DNA of 49,582 nt from Microbacterium sp. (GTDB lineage Bacteria > Actinomycetota > Actinomycetes > Actinomycetales > Microbacteriaceae). Of this stretch, positions 1-7,589 are shown piece after piece; within the stretch, counting starts at the first letter, position 1; every line of letters begins with the position of its first letter. The notes beneath the pieces were generated by a model. The model was not told the origin of the DNA. It ran no database searches and saw only the letters and a list, made by a program, of their open reading frames with translations. The stretch lies in NCBI GenBank assembly GCA_019510305.1, contig JAEKKN010000050.1, positions 1-49,582 on the forward strand, in the 5' to 3' direction. The position numbers and the translations under genes are program-made.

Positions 1-562
1 CTGCGGTGAAAGCGTTGATCGTGAGGAGACCAAGAGAAGGCGGGCAGTCGATGATCACGAAGTCGACCGGGTGGTGTTCCAGGTACTCGTGCAGCGCCCG
101 TCGCAGGCGGTGTTCGCGGGCGACCTGGGCGACGAGCTCGATCTCGGCTCCGGCGAGATGGATCGTGCTCGGCGCGCAGAAGAGATTCTCATTCTCGGGG
201 CTCTGCTGCACGATCTCAGCCAGCGGCATCTCGTTGATCAAGACGTCGTAGATGCTCGAGACTTCAGTGGTGTGCGTGACACCGAGCGCCGTCGAGGCGT
301 TTCCCTGCGGGTCGAGGTCGATCACGAGGACCTTCGCGCCGAGTCCGGCGAGAGCGGAAGCGATGTTCACCGCCGTGGTCGTCTTGCCGACGCCGCCCTT
401 CTGGTTCGACACCGTGAGGATGCGGGTCTCCCCGGTGAACTCGATCGTGACCTCTTCGAGAACCCGGCGACGAGCGCTCAGGTCGGCGATCTCCCGTGCG
501 AGCGGGGTGTCGATCCCGAAGGTGTTCGGCGATTCCTTTTCGGATTGTTTCACGTGAAACAT
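1..562 (-). CDS. parA: ParA chromosome-partitioning ATPase (3' part outside window)
   Basis: Walker-type ATPase that works with ParB-parS to segregate the replication origin. The visible N-terminal 187 residues contain the deviant Walker A motif KGGVGKTT at about residues 59-66, then VLVIDLDPQGNAST (switch region) and FVIIDCPPSLG (Walker B) near the window edge. The frame runs open off the left end, so the protein is truncated only by the window. The proposed ATG is the ATG inside a parS palindrome, giving the N-terminus MFHVKQ. An AAAGGAG Shine-Dalgarno ends only 3 nt before it. A GTG 9 nt further in (12 nt from the SD) is the alternative. parB is expected just downstream, outside the window. 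Identification is near certain; the exact start is not. Confidence 0.96.
   Translation of the reverse strand, partial: MFHVKQSEKESPNTFGIDTPLAREIADLSARRRVLEEVTIEFTGETRILTVSNQKGGVGKTTTAVNIASALAGLGAKVLVIDLDPQGNASTALGVTHTTEVSSIYDVLINEMPLAEIVQQSPENENLFCAPSTIHLAGAEIELVAQVAREHRLRRALHEYLEHHPVDFVIIDCPPSLGLLTINAFTA
546..561. promoter_or_regulatory. parS: parS site 1 (perfect), overlapping parA start
   Basis: Perfect 16-bp palindrome TGTTTCACGTGAAACA, the ParB-binding consensus. It overlaps the proposed parA ATG, so ParB bound here could also affect parA translation or transcription (inference). Confidence 0.95.
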
Positions 563-884
563 CCACTCCTTTCGGGGCCGTGTTCCACTCTAACTGCAAC
601 AGCCGACGCTCTCGTCTCCTGGCCGCGTCGATTCCCACGCTGCTGGCTTGTGGAGTGCATCTCCACCCTCTCTGAGAGGGGTCCTCCCCCGTCGCAGCTC
701 GGATCCAGGAACTAGTTCGCAACGTCCTGCGCGCGTTCATGGAGCGCTCAGCGTGGAAGTCGCACGTTACCGGTTCGTTCTCGCGCGCAGGCACGTTGGG
801 TGACTGTCGGGCACGTCACCGCCTTGTGGACGGCGTCAGGATGCGCTCCAGCGTGCGCACTTGGCGACGGGCAGGTGTAACCAA

Positions 885-900
885 TGTTTCACGTGAAACA
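885..900. promoter_or_regulatory. parS: parS site 2 (perfect)
   Basis: TGTTTCACGTGAAACA, 16/16 match, in the gene-free spacer, 339 bp from site 1. Confidence 0.95.
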
Positions 901-1072
901 CTCCCCCAGACGGGGTGCGTCCTTGCAACCCGCAGATCACACTCGGACTCCCCTCATCCAATCCGGGCGTGCGCGGGCGGGAATGCCAACGGGTGTCACC
1001 GGCACGCACCCGCGATAGAGCTCGGATTGGGAAGAGGTTCTCTGTGTTCTCGTCGGCGCCTCCTCCGGAGAC

Positions 1073-1092
1073 CTATCGGCGTCCGCCGATAG
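1073..1092. repeat. short perfect inverted repeat
   Basis: CTATCGGC and GCCGATAG with a 4-nt loop, in the parS spacer. No T-tract follows, so it does not look like a terminator. Confidence 0.6.
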
Positions 1093-1240
1093 TCGCGGAA
1101 GCGCGCCGATTGTAGAGGCGAGTGTGCCGTGCTCTCGCAACGGACACCCCGGCCTGGATCCGAGAGTGGAACCTCTCGTGGTCCTCTCCTTCTCCTGCCC
1201 ACGTCGACATTTTCGGTACAAGGGCGGGTTCTACACACGA

Positions 1241-1256
1241 TGTTTCACGTGAAACC
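1241..1256. promoter_or_regulatory. parS: parS site 3 (one mismatch)
   Basis: TGTTTCACGTGAAACC, 15/16; only the outermost base differs. 356 bp from site 2. Confidence 0.88.
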
Positions 1257-1334
1257 ACACATCTCGAACTTGTACCTACTCAATGTCAGTCTTCAGAGAT
1301 CAACACACGTCGTTAGCGCCCCACCCTGGCAATC

Positions 1335-1354
1335 CAACAGCTGCTCAGCTGTTG
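1335..1354. repeat. short perfect inverted repeat
   Basis: CAACAGCTG, a 2-nt centre, then CAGCTGTTG, in the parS spacer. Function unknown. Confidence 0.6.
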
Positions 1355-1568
1355 CAGGCCAGATCCTCGCGTATCGCTCGCCACCACTCCCCTTTTCCTT
1401 GTCTCTTTCCTTGTCACTATGAGCAGTGCCATCCGAGGAACGCGGTCGCCAAACACCTCCAACTCAGTACCTCTCGCGCTCATGTCCACACCCAAGCCTT
1501 CAGGTAGCCGATCCACGTTTCGTGCCGACAGCGACGGCGTCTGGCATGGGGGGCGGCAAAGGGTGCTG

Positions 1569-1584
1569 CCTTTCACGTGAAACA
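1569..1584. promoter_or_regulatory. parS: parS-like site 4 (two mismatches)
   Basis: CCTTTCACGTGAAACA, 14/16; both mismatches are at the left edge and the inner 14 bp are intact. 328 bp from site 3. Confidence 0.75.
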
Positions 1585-1846
1585 CTGGACAACCTCGATG
1601 CTTCCACTGCAGGTTCGATTTTCGACAGTCTCACCGCTCTGATAGAACGAGTGCCCCTGCACCAGACAACACCGCGCTATTGCGACGCCGCATCGATCCG
1701 CAGGCGTGAAGATTGGACCCGGATCACTCCAGCCACCCCACGGATCGTGGACAAGGTTCCGTCAGGGCACAACTGTTGATGGCATCGTGACGCAACTCAC
1801 CATCCGTCTGTCCGTCAGCGTGCGGTAGTACGTTGACGACAGCGGA

Positions 1847-1879
1847 GACTGCGCCATCGATGTCGTCGATGGCGCAGTC
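1847..1879. repeat. 14-bp perfect hairpin in parS spacer
   Basis: GACTGCGCCATCGA pairs perfectly with TCGATGGCGCAGTC across a 5-nt loop. No run of T follows on either strand. It sits in the longest interval between parS sites. It could be a protein-binding palindrome, a cruciform or a relic of a mobile element. Confidence 0.65.
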
Positions 1880-2133
1880 GAATCCGTAATCGTCGGATCT
1901 GTCGTCCGAGACGTCGGCTCACGGGCAGCAGCGACATCAGGCGCGGCGTCGGACGCACACGGATGGCGCCCTCAGATCATGACCTGGCCATCCCACTCCG
2001 TCATGATCACTTGCAATGGGTCTCCTGGCCCAAATCGACCGATGGCGCGTACGCGAAACCCCACTCGTACGGTGCGATCGCTGCGGGCCCACCTCATCAG
2101 CACAATGAGGCACTCACCTGCGTTGTATCGAGA

Positions 2134-2149
2134 TGTTTCACGTGAAACT
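2134..2149. promoter_or_regulatory. parS: parS site 5 (one mismatch)
   Basis: TGTTTCACGTGAAACT, 15/16. Only 81 bp from site 6, the one closely spaced pair in the set. Confidence 0.88.
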
Positions 2150-2214
2150 TCGCCTTAGGTCACCGCATGCACGGCATGACAGAAGATTCGCGATCAATCA
2201 GCACCCAGCGATGA

Positions 2215-2230
2215 TGTTTCACGTGAAACA
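2215..2230. promoter_or_regulatory. parS: parS site 6 (perfect)
   Basis: TGTTTCACGTGAAACA, 16/16, in the gene-free spacer. Confidence 0.95.
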
Positions 2231-2512
2231 CGTCGTATCAGCCCCGCGGTTCTGCCCTCGTAACGAGCTGCACCACTCCCGTAGTGCGAACGCATAGGGC
2301 CTTCGTACCTTCGCCGACGAGCTGACTTAGACGACAGTCCGACGGTCATAGTTGCGCAGCAGGCACCTCGATAGATGCAATCAGGAGAGGATCCCGAACC
2401 GCACGGCTCAGAGAACCGCACTGGCGGTGAGAACAGACGGAAGGCCCAACGCTCACCGCACGAACAGAACGTGACGACCACGCTTCTTCGGACGTAAGCT
2501 CCCCCGCGCCAC

Positions 2513-2528
2513 CGTTTCACGTGAAACG
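2513..2528. promoter_or_regulatory. parS: parS-like site 7 (symmetric variant)
   Basis: CGTTTCACGTGAAACG: the two outer bases are changed symmetrically, so the palindrome stays perfect over 16 bp. This argues for selection or compensatory change rather than random decay. Confidence 0.8.
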
Positions 2529-2824
2529 GGTGCTTCAAGAAGCCGCCTGCGGGCATGCCGATAAAACACCGAAGGTCGGAGTGCATCGGGCGCATCGCTC
2601 TCACCGCCATCCGGATACTGTTGTCCGTCGCGGACGGAGCGTGGGTTGGCGCGCTGCACCTTACCCTTGCCTCGAAGACGAATCCCACGGGTACTCAGGG
2701 TGCCGGATTCCTCACCGAATGCACAGTTTGGCAACCCCGGAGGATCTCGCTCTTCAATCACAGAACGATGTCGTTCCGCGCGGAAGACCCGCCGGTAGCC
2801 ACAACCGCCAGTCAAACGCATTGA

Positions 2825-2840
2825 TGTTTCACGTGAAACA
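2825..2840. promoter_or_regulatory. parS: parS site 8 (perfect)
   Basis: TGTTTCACGTGAAACA, 16/16, 16 bp beyond the rsmG stop codon. Confidence 0.95.
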
Positions 2841-2856
2841 TCCAACTGCGATGAGG

Positions 2857-3374
2857 TCAGCGAACAGTAGCGCGCAGCACTCGCGTGGTCTCCCCCAGCA
2901 CACCTTCGCCGAGAACCTCGACGCGCACGTTCGATAGACGATGCTTCTTGATGGCCTTCTGAGCGGCGTCGATCTCGTTCTCGACGTTCAGCCCTTTGAG
3001 GAACGCGAGCTCACCGCCGTCTCGCACGAGCGGTGCGGTGATCGGGACCAGAGTGCGCAGCGCACTGACGGCACGTGCGGTGACGACATCGAATCCCTCG
3101 GCTGGGCGAACGTCTTCAGCCCGCGCGCGCAGCACCTCGACGTTCTCCAGTCCGAGTGCCGTGACCTGCTCGTTCAACCAGGTCACACTCCGTTCCATCG
3201 GCTCGATCAACTTCCAGCACACTTCGGGGTGTGCGATCGCAAGCACCCGATCAGACCACGCTCCTCCCCCTCGCGGGCGAGTGCATCCGTGAACTGGCGT
3301 GCGACGTCGATCCGGTCGCCGAAAAGCTCGGCCGCGGTCGCCGGCTCCACCTCTACTTCAGCAGCGGCATCCAT
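2857..3374 (-). pseudogene. rsmG: RsmG 16S rRNA (G527) methyltransferase, internally deleted
   Basis: RsmG makes the m7G527 modification of 16S rRNA. The 5' fragment from the ATG at 3374 reads [11 protein letters not shown], then a normal RsmG N-terminus ending in EERGLIG. From about 3253 the reading frame changes and continues as [20 protein letters not shown] through the normal C-terminus ending VLRATVR at 2857. The stretch expected between them, about 35-40 residues with the LW-RH-N segment and the SAM-binding loop GSGAGLPG, is absent, and the two halves are out of frame. A GTG at 3246 could start the 3' half alone, but that product would lack SAM binding. I therefore call it inactive unless the deletion is an assembly error. 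Flanked by parS sites on both sides. Confidence 0.82.
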
Positions 3375-3397
3375 CGCACTCACTTCGTGTTCACCAA

Positions 3398-3413
3398 TGT
3401 TTCACGTGAAACA
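3398..3413. promoter_or_regulatory. parS: parS site 9 (perfect), between jag and rsmG
   Basis: TGTTTCACGTGAAACA, 16/16. It abuts the jag stop codon and lies 23 bp upstream of the rsmG ATG. Confidence 0.95.
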
Positions 3414-3905
3414 TCAACGACGGCGCAGTACGGTGTGGCGGTCGGCGCCCTCTCCGTACGACTCCGACACGAGACCACGCTCGGCCGCGATGTCATGCAC
3501 CAGCTTCCGCTCGTAGCTCGACATCGCCGGCAGCGACGCCTGCGATGCACCTTCGTCGAGCTTCACAGCTGCGGCATTCACGAGCGTCTCCAGCTGACGT
3601 CGACGGGTGTCGCGGGATCCACCGATGTCAAGGATCAGGCGCGAGAACGATCCGGTCTTGCTCTGCACCGCCAGACGGGTGAGTTCCTGCAGGGCCTGCA
3701 CGGTGTCGGGAGCCGACAGCAGCGCGAGTCCATCTCCCTCAGCTTCGACCGACACGTAGGCACGGCCCTGGCGGACGTCGAGGTTCAGGTCACCGTCGAT
3801 GTCGGCGATATCCAGCAACTCCTCGAGAAAGTCCGCGGCGACATCGCCCTCGTTCTCGAGCTGAGCGACCGTCGGCTCAGTGGCTTCGATCACGTTCTCA
3901 CTCAT
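3414..3905 (-). CDS. jag: Jag/KhpB RNA-binding protein (KH and R3H domains)
   Basis: A 163-aa RNA-binding protein of the SpoIIIJ-associated (Jag/KhpB) family, which in other bacteria binds RNA with KhpA and affects cell elongation and division. An acidic N-terminal region with DFLEELLDIADIDGDLNLDV (about residues 25-44) leads into the KH-like domain. The C-terminal R3H part contains the SSYERKLVHDIAAERGL stretch (about 128-145), with the usual R-x3-H spacing. Its ATG overlaps the yidC stop by 4 bp, so the two are probably translationally coupled. The stop codon directly abuts a perfect parS site. Confidence 0.93.
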   Translation of the reverse strand: MSENVIEATEPTVAQLENEGDVAADFLEELLDIADIDGDLNLDVRQGRAYVSVEAEGDGLALLSAPDTVQALQELTRLAVQSKTGSFSRLILDIGGSRDTRRRQLETLVNAAAVKLDEGASQASLPAMSSYERKLVHDIAAERGLVSESYGEGADRHTVLRRR

Positions 3906-4972
3906 GCGCCTGGACCCTTCTTCTTCGCACGCTTCTTGCCTACCGGCTGCTGACGCTTCGGAGCCTCGGCCTTCGCCTTCTCGACCTCGGCCACCAGTCG
4001 CTGTTGCTCTGCCTCATAAACGGACATCGGAACGACCTTGCCTTCCGAGTTGATCGCCTTGCCCTTGCGAGCCAGTCGCTCTTCGCGGGCCTTGGCCGCC
4101 TCGGAACCGGGAGTCGGCATCTCGCGGATGACGACGAACTGCTGCCCCATGGTCCACAGGTTCGAGATGAACCAGTACACGACCACGCCGAGCGGGAAGA
4201 ACACACCCGAGAAGATGAAGCCCAGCGGCAGCACGTAGAGCATGATCTTCTGCATCTGGTATGCCTGGCCGGTCTTGGCCTCGGGCGACAGGTTCTTCGA
4301 GATGATCTGCAGCTGCGTGTAGAACTGCGATCCGATCATCAGGACGACGAGAGTCACCAGAATGACGATCGCCGTGGTGTTCTGCGTCTCCCACGCGTTG
4401 CCGAGGGTCTCGTGCAGGGAGGCCACACCGAAAAGCTTGGCGTCGTAGAACTCCTTGGTCAGCTCGGGGCTGAGGAGGCCGACACCGCCGATACCGTGCT
4501 CAGCGTGCTTCTTGACGTCGCTCAGCACGCTGTAGAGCGAGAAGAACACGGGCATCTGCACAAGCAGCGGAAGGCAGCTCGACATCGGTGTCGTGCCGTG
4601 CTTCTTGTACAGGGCCATGGTCTCGCGGCTCATCGCCTCACGACTGAGCTGATCCTTTTTGCCGCGGTACTTCTCCTGGACTTTTCGCAGTTCAGGAGCG
4701 ATTTCCATCATCTTGCGCTGGCTCTTGATCTGCTTGACGAAGAGCGGCGTGACCGCAGCGCGGACGACGATCACGAGACCGATGATCGACAGCACCCAGG
4801 TCAGACCGGATGCCGCAGGCAGACCCACGGCGGTGAGCAGCCAGTGCCAGGCGACGAGCACGAGCTCGACCACCCACTTCAGCGGCCAGAGGATGGTTCC
4901 GAGCAGGTCGAATCCACCCGCGGCAGGTGCCGGGCTGGGTGTCGCACTGGCGAGCAGGAGGTCAAGACCCAC
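3902..4972 (-). CDS. yidC: YidC/Oxa1 membrane protein insertase
   Basis: Inserts and folds membrane proteins, alone or with SecYEG. 356 aa, in the usual range for actinobacterial YidC. Transmembrane segments are visible at about residues 27-75 (ILWPLKWVVELVLVAW and TWVLSIIGLVIVVRAAV), then the cytoplasmic region QIKSQRKMMEIAPELRKVQEKY, then PLLVQMPVFFSLYSVL, and further hydrophobic segments before a lysine-rich C-terminus (KKRAKKKGPGA). GTG start at 4972 with AAAGGA 7 nt upstream. It begins 3 bp after yidD ends and overlaps jag, part of one rpmH-rnpA-yidD-yidC-jag-rsmG run. Confidence 0.97.
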   Translation of the reverse strand: MGLDLLLASATPSPAPAAGGFDLLGTILWPLKWVVELVLVAWHWLLTAVGLPAASGLTWVLSIIGLVIVVRAAVTPLFVKQIKSQRKMMEIAPELRKVQEKYRGKKDQLSREAMSRETMALYKKHGTTPMSSCLPLLVQMPVFFSLYSVLSDVKKHAEHGIGGVGLLSPELTKEFYDAKLFGVASLHETLGNAWETQNTTAIVILVTLVVLMIGSQFYTQLQIISKNLSPEAKTGQAYQMQKIMLYVLPLGFIFSGVFFPLGVVVYWFISNLWTMGQQFVVIREMPTPGSEAAKAREERLARKGKAINSEGKVVPMSVYEAEQQRLVAEVEKAKAEAPKRQQPVGKKRAKKKGPGA

Positions 4973-4975
4973 CGA

Positions 4976-5326
4976 TCAGTCCTTTCGGGCAGGGACGACG
5001 AAACCGCGGGGGGTCAGGTCGTAGCGGAAGTGTTCGTGCGGATGGACGTCGTCGACGCCTCCGCGAGTCCAGGGGTTGCAGCGGAGGATGCGCCATGCCG
5101 AGAGAGCAGTCCCCCTCACAGCGCCGTGCTGTTGCACCGCACCTACAGCGTAAGCCGAGCAGGACGGATAGTACGCACACACATCGCCGTACAACGGCGA
5201 GATGACCGAGCGGTACGCCGTAAGAAAGCCCAGCACGAGATTTCGTGGGATCAGCGGGATGCTGCGTGCGAGATCCGCCGACTGCATCCGAGCCGTACCG
5301 ATCGAGGTGGCCGGCAGCGCGCTCAT
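4976..5326 (-). CDS. yidD: YidD membrane protein insertion efficiency factor
   Basis: A 116-aa YidD family protein that assists YidC-dependent insertion. The family signature is clear: an amphipathic N-terminal part (FLTAYRSVISPLYGDVC), then YYPSCSAYAVGAV with its cysteines and LRCNPW-GGVDDVP-like segment (LRCNPWTRGGVDDVHP). I chose ATG 5326 because it overlaps the rnpA stop as ATGA and gives a normal-length protein. A longer upstream frame exists but reads through rnpA in another frame. The C-terminus ends in a basic tail. Confidence 0.95.
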   Translation of the reverse strand: MSALPATSIGTARMQSADLARSIPLIPRNLVLGFLTAYRSVISPLYGDVCAYYPSCSAYAVGAVQQHGAVRGTALSAWRILRCNPWTRGGVDDVHPHEHFRYDLTPRGFVVPARKD

Positions 5327-5667
5327 GCCGGCATCCGCTCGAGGCGTCCGATGCAGCGATTCACGTCTGCGCTCAGCTCGGCGTAGCTCGCGGTCGCGGA
5401 TGCAGGAAGGGCACGGATGACGACATCCGTGCCCTCTGGGACACGCGGGAGCGCCTCCGCACACACGGCTTTGAGTCGCCGGCGAACGGTGTTGCGCACC
5501 ACTGCGGTGCCCACCTGCTTGCTGATGATGAACCCGAACCGCGGAACTCTGCTCTCGCCCGTCGACAACATGGAGGTCACGACGCGCGACCCGCCACAAC
5601 GGGCACCGCGTCGAACGACCAGTCGATAGTCGCTCCCGCGGGTCAGCCGGAACGGGCGGGCGAGCAC
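5323..5667 (-). CDS. rnpA: Ribonuclease P protein component
   Basis: Protein subunit of RNase P, which matures tRNA 5' ends together with the rnpB RNA. 114 aa. The N-terminus RPFRLTRGSDYRLVVRRG matches the family, and the RNA-binding signature VVRNTVRRRLKAV is at about residues 56-68. GTG start at 5667, 6 bp after the rpmH stop codon. It overlaps yidD by 4 bp. Confidence 0.96.
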   Translation of the reverse strand: MLARPFRLTRGSDYRLVVRRGARCGGSRVVTSMLSTGESRVPRFGFIISKQVGTAVVRNTVRRRLKAVCAEALPRVPEGTDVVIRALPASATASYAELSADVNRCIGRLERMPA

Positions 5668-5673
5668 AGTGGC

Positions 5674-5811
5674 TTACGCGGAGAGCTCGACGCGGCCCTT
5701 CGCGCGGCGAGCAGCGAGGATGCCGCGGCCGGCGCGGGTCCGCATGCGAGCACGGAAGCCGTGCTTCTTGGCGCGGCGACGGTTGTTGGGCTGGAAGGTG
5801 CGCTTAGTCAT
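5674..5811 (-). CDS. rpmH: Ribosomal protein bL34
   Basis: 45-aa bL34: begins [20 protein letters not shown], contains [19 protein letters not shown] and ends VELSA. This is the standard length and highly basic composition. It is the first gene of the leftward run away from oriC, 6 bp before rnpA. Confidence 0.98.
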   Translation of the reverse strand: MTKRTFQPNNRRRAKKHGFRARMRTRAGRGILAARRAKGRVELSA

Positions 5812-6128
5812 GGAATCACTCCGGGAATGCTGTCACCGGAATCAGTTTCGACCGGAGACATAGGGATCTGCCGTTCAGGCATAAGTCAACCGATTAAGGG
5901 TACGTCCTGCCGGCGCGCAGAGCAAATCTGCGCGCTCACAGGCTTGTGATCCTCCGAAATCCGCACAGCCATTATCCACAACCCCGCGCGGTCCGTCGAG
6001 CACAACACGCCCGCGGATTCACAGGGGCAGGTTGCCGTTCTGTCCACAGGTGACTACCGTGGCAACCGAAGTTATCCACAGGGGGGACGCGTTCTCGTGC
6101 CTCCCACTCGATCCCTGCCCGGAGCGTC
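5812..6128. other. oriC: oriC, left part: rpmH-dnaA intergenic region with DnaA boxes
   Basis: Two perfect TTATCCACA DnaA boxes at 5972-5980 and 6072-6080, plus CTGTCCACA (one mismatch to the actinobacterial TTGTCCACA form) at 6040-6048. The boxes lie directly upstream of dnaA, so they probably also serve its autoregulation. The divergent rpmH and dnaA promoters must lie here. A TTGACT (minus strand) at 5883-5888 could be a -35 for rpmH, but I see no well-spaced -10. Confidence 0.85.
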
Positions 6129-7520
6129 ATGTCATCACCTGCCCAGCCCGACGTCCCGATCTGGACCACTGTGCAGGATCTTCTCGAGGCGGACGACCGG
6201 GTGACCCCCCAGCTTCAGGGATTCCTGAGCCTGGCGGTTCCTGCAGGCGTGATGGCCGCGACCCTCTATCTCGAAGTCCCCAACGACCTCACAGCGGCGC
6301 AGATCAACAAGCGTCTGCGCCTGCCGATCATGGAGGCACTCGCCCACGTCGGCGAAGAGGTCACCTCGTACCGGGTCGTCGTGAACCACGAGCTCGCAGA
6401 GCAACCCACCGCGTCGATCGCAGTCGCCGACTACGGCCGCCAGGAGCAGCAGCGGCCCGAATCGCCCATGGAGCAGCCGACCGCGCTGCGCCACGAATCG
6501 CGGCTGAACCCGAAGTACACGTTCGACAACTTCGTGATCGGTCAGTCCAACCGATTCGCCCATGCGGCCGCCGTCGCCGTCGCCGAAGCTCCGGCCAAGG
6601 CGTACAACCCGCTTTTCATCTACGGCGACTCGGGTCTCGGCAAGACCCACCTCCTGCACGCGATCGGCGACTACGCGCAATCGCTGTATGCGGGTGTCAA
6701 GGTGCGGTACGTCTCGAGCGAGGAGTTCACGAACGACTTCATCAACTCGATCGCGAACAACCGCGGCGCGGCCTTCCAGGCTCGATACCGCGAGGTCGAC
6801 ATCCTCCTCATCGACGACATCCAGTTCCTGCAGGGACGGGCGGAGACGCAGGAGGCCTTCTTCCACACCTTCAACACGCTGCACGACCACAACAAGCAGG
6901 TCGTGATCACCAGCGATGTCGCCCCGAAGCTCCTCACCGGATTCGAAGATCGGATGCGCAGTCGTTTCGAGTGGGGCCTCATCACCGATGTGCAGGCGCC
7001 CGACCTCGAGACGCGCATCGCGATCCTCCGCAAGAAGGCCCAGAGCGAGTCGCTGCACATCCCCGACGAGGTCCTCGAGTACATCGCCACTGTCGTCTCC
7101 TCGAACATCCGCGAGCTCGAGGGCGCACTGATCCGCGTGTCGGCCTTCGCGAGCCTGAACCGCTCGGCCCTCGACATCTCCCTCGCCCAGACGGTTCTGC
7201 GCGACATCATCGACACGGCGGAAGACAACGTCATCTCGCCGACGGACATCATCACCGCCACGGCGCAGTACTTCAAGCTCACGGTCGACGATCTCTACGG
7301 TTCGAGCAGATCGCAGCAGATCGCTACGGCCCGCCAGATCGCCATGTATCTGTGCCGCGAACGCACGAGCCTGTCGCTGCCGAAGATCGGCCAACTTTTC
7401 GGCAATCGCGATCACACCACGGTGATGTACGCGTACAAGAAGATCAGCGACCTCATGAAGGAACGACGCTCGATCTACAACCAGGTGACCGAGATCACCA
7501 CGCAGCTCGGTCGGCGCTGA
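6129..7520 (+). CDS. dnaA: Chromosomal replication initiator DnaA
   Basis: Binds DnaA boxes in oriC and opens the duplex. 463 aa. Domain I lies within residues 1-90, followed by a short, poorly conserved linker, then NPKYTFDNFVIGQSNRFAHA opening the AAA+ domain. Walker A is GDSGLGKT at about 166-173 and Walker B is ILLIDDIQFLQG near 223-233. The C-terminal DNA-binding signature RDHTTVMYAYKKI is intact. The ATG start is supported by the family N-terminus; no strong Shine-Dalgarno is evident. A strong terminator follows at 7545-7589. Confidence 0.98.
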   Translation: MSSPAQPDVPIWTTVQDLLEADDRVTPQLQGFLSLAVPAGVMAATLYLEVPNDLTAAQINKRLRLPIMEALAHVGEEVTSYRVVVNHELAEQPTASIAVADYGRQEQQRPESPMEQPTALRHESRLNPKYTFDNFVIGQSNRFAHAAAVAVAEAPAKAYNPLFIYGDSGLGKTHLLHAIGDYAQSLYAGVKVRYVSSEEFTNDFINSIANNRGAAFQARYREVDILLIDDIQFLQGRAETQEAFFHTFNTLHDHNKQVVITSDVAPKLLTGFEDRMRSRFEWGLITDVQAPDLETRIAILRKKAQSESLHIPDEVLEYIATVVSSNIRELEGALIRVSAFASLNRSALDISLAQTVLRDIIDTAEDNVISPTDIITATAQYFKLTVDDLYGSSRSQQIATARQIAMYLCRERTSLSLPKIGQLFGNRDHTTVMYAYKKISDLMKERRSIYNQVTEITTQLGRR

Positions 7521-7544
7521 GCGCCCCGCATCCGTCTCACCTCG

Positions 7545-7589
7545 AAAAGGGGGATACGGCGTCTTCACGGACGCTGTGTCCCCCTTTTT
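7545..7589 (+). terminator. Rho-independent terminator after dnaA
   Basis: AAAAGGGGGATAC pairs with GTGTCCCCCTTTT (one mismatch) across an 18-nt loop and runs into five T residues. It begins 24 bp after the dnaA stop. Confidence 0.85.

Larger units (their letters stand above)
563..2856. other. 2.3-kb gene-free parS-rich spacer between rsmG and parA
   Basis: No reading frame in this stretch looks like a protein. The small frames of 60-164 codons have no recognisable motif, and many merely translate the parS palindrome as MFHVK or VSRET. The spacer looks less GC-rich than the genes around it. It holds seven parS or parS-like sites, several perfect short hairpins (1073-1092, 1335-1354, 1847-1879) and a pyrimidine-rich patch at about 1386-1415. 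In related actinobacteria rsmG and parA are normally close neighbours, so the length is unusual. I see no transposase remnant or terminal repeat that would explain it. It may be an expanded centromere. Confidence 0.75.

Noticed and set aside
71..794. Open frames across the parA gene and its upstream region on both strands
   Set aside because: They overlap the clear ParA coding frame antisense or out of frame and have no protein-like pattern.
739..2845. Several frames of 60-164 codons in the parS spacer
   Set aside because: Composition is Arg/Ser/His-rich and irregular, no motif or ribosome-binding site stands out, and several are only translations of the parS palindrome (MFHVK, VSRET).
2857..3246. 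GTG-initiated 129-aa frame as an intact short rsmG
   Set aside because: It begins in mid-fold without the SAM-binding motif, and the matching N-terminal half lies just upstream in another frame; a deletion explains both.
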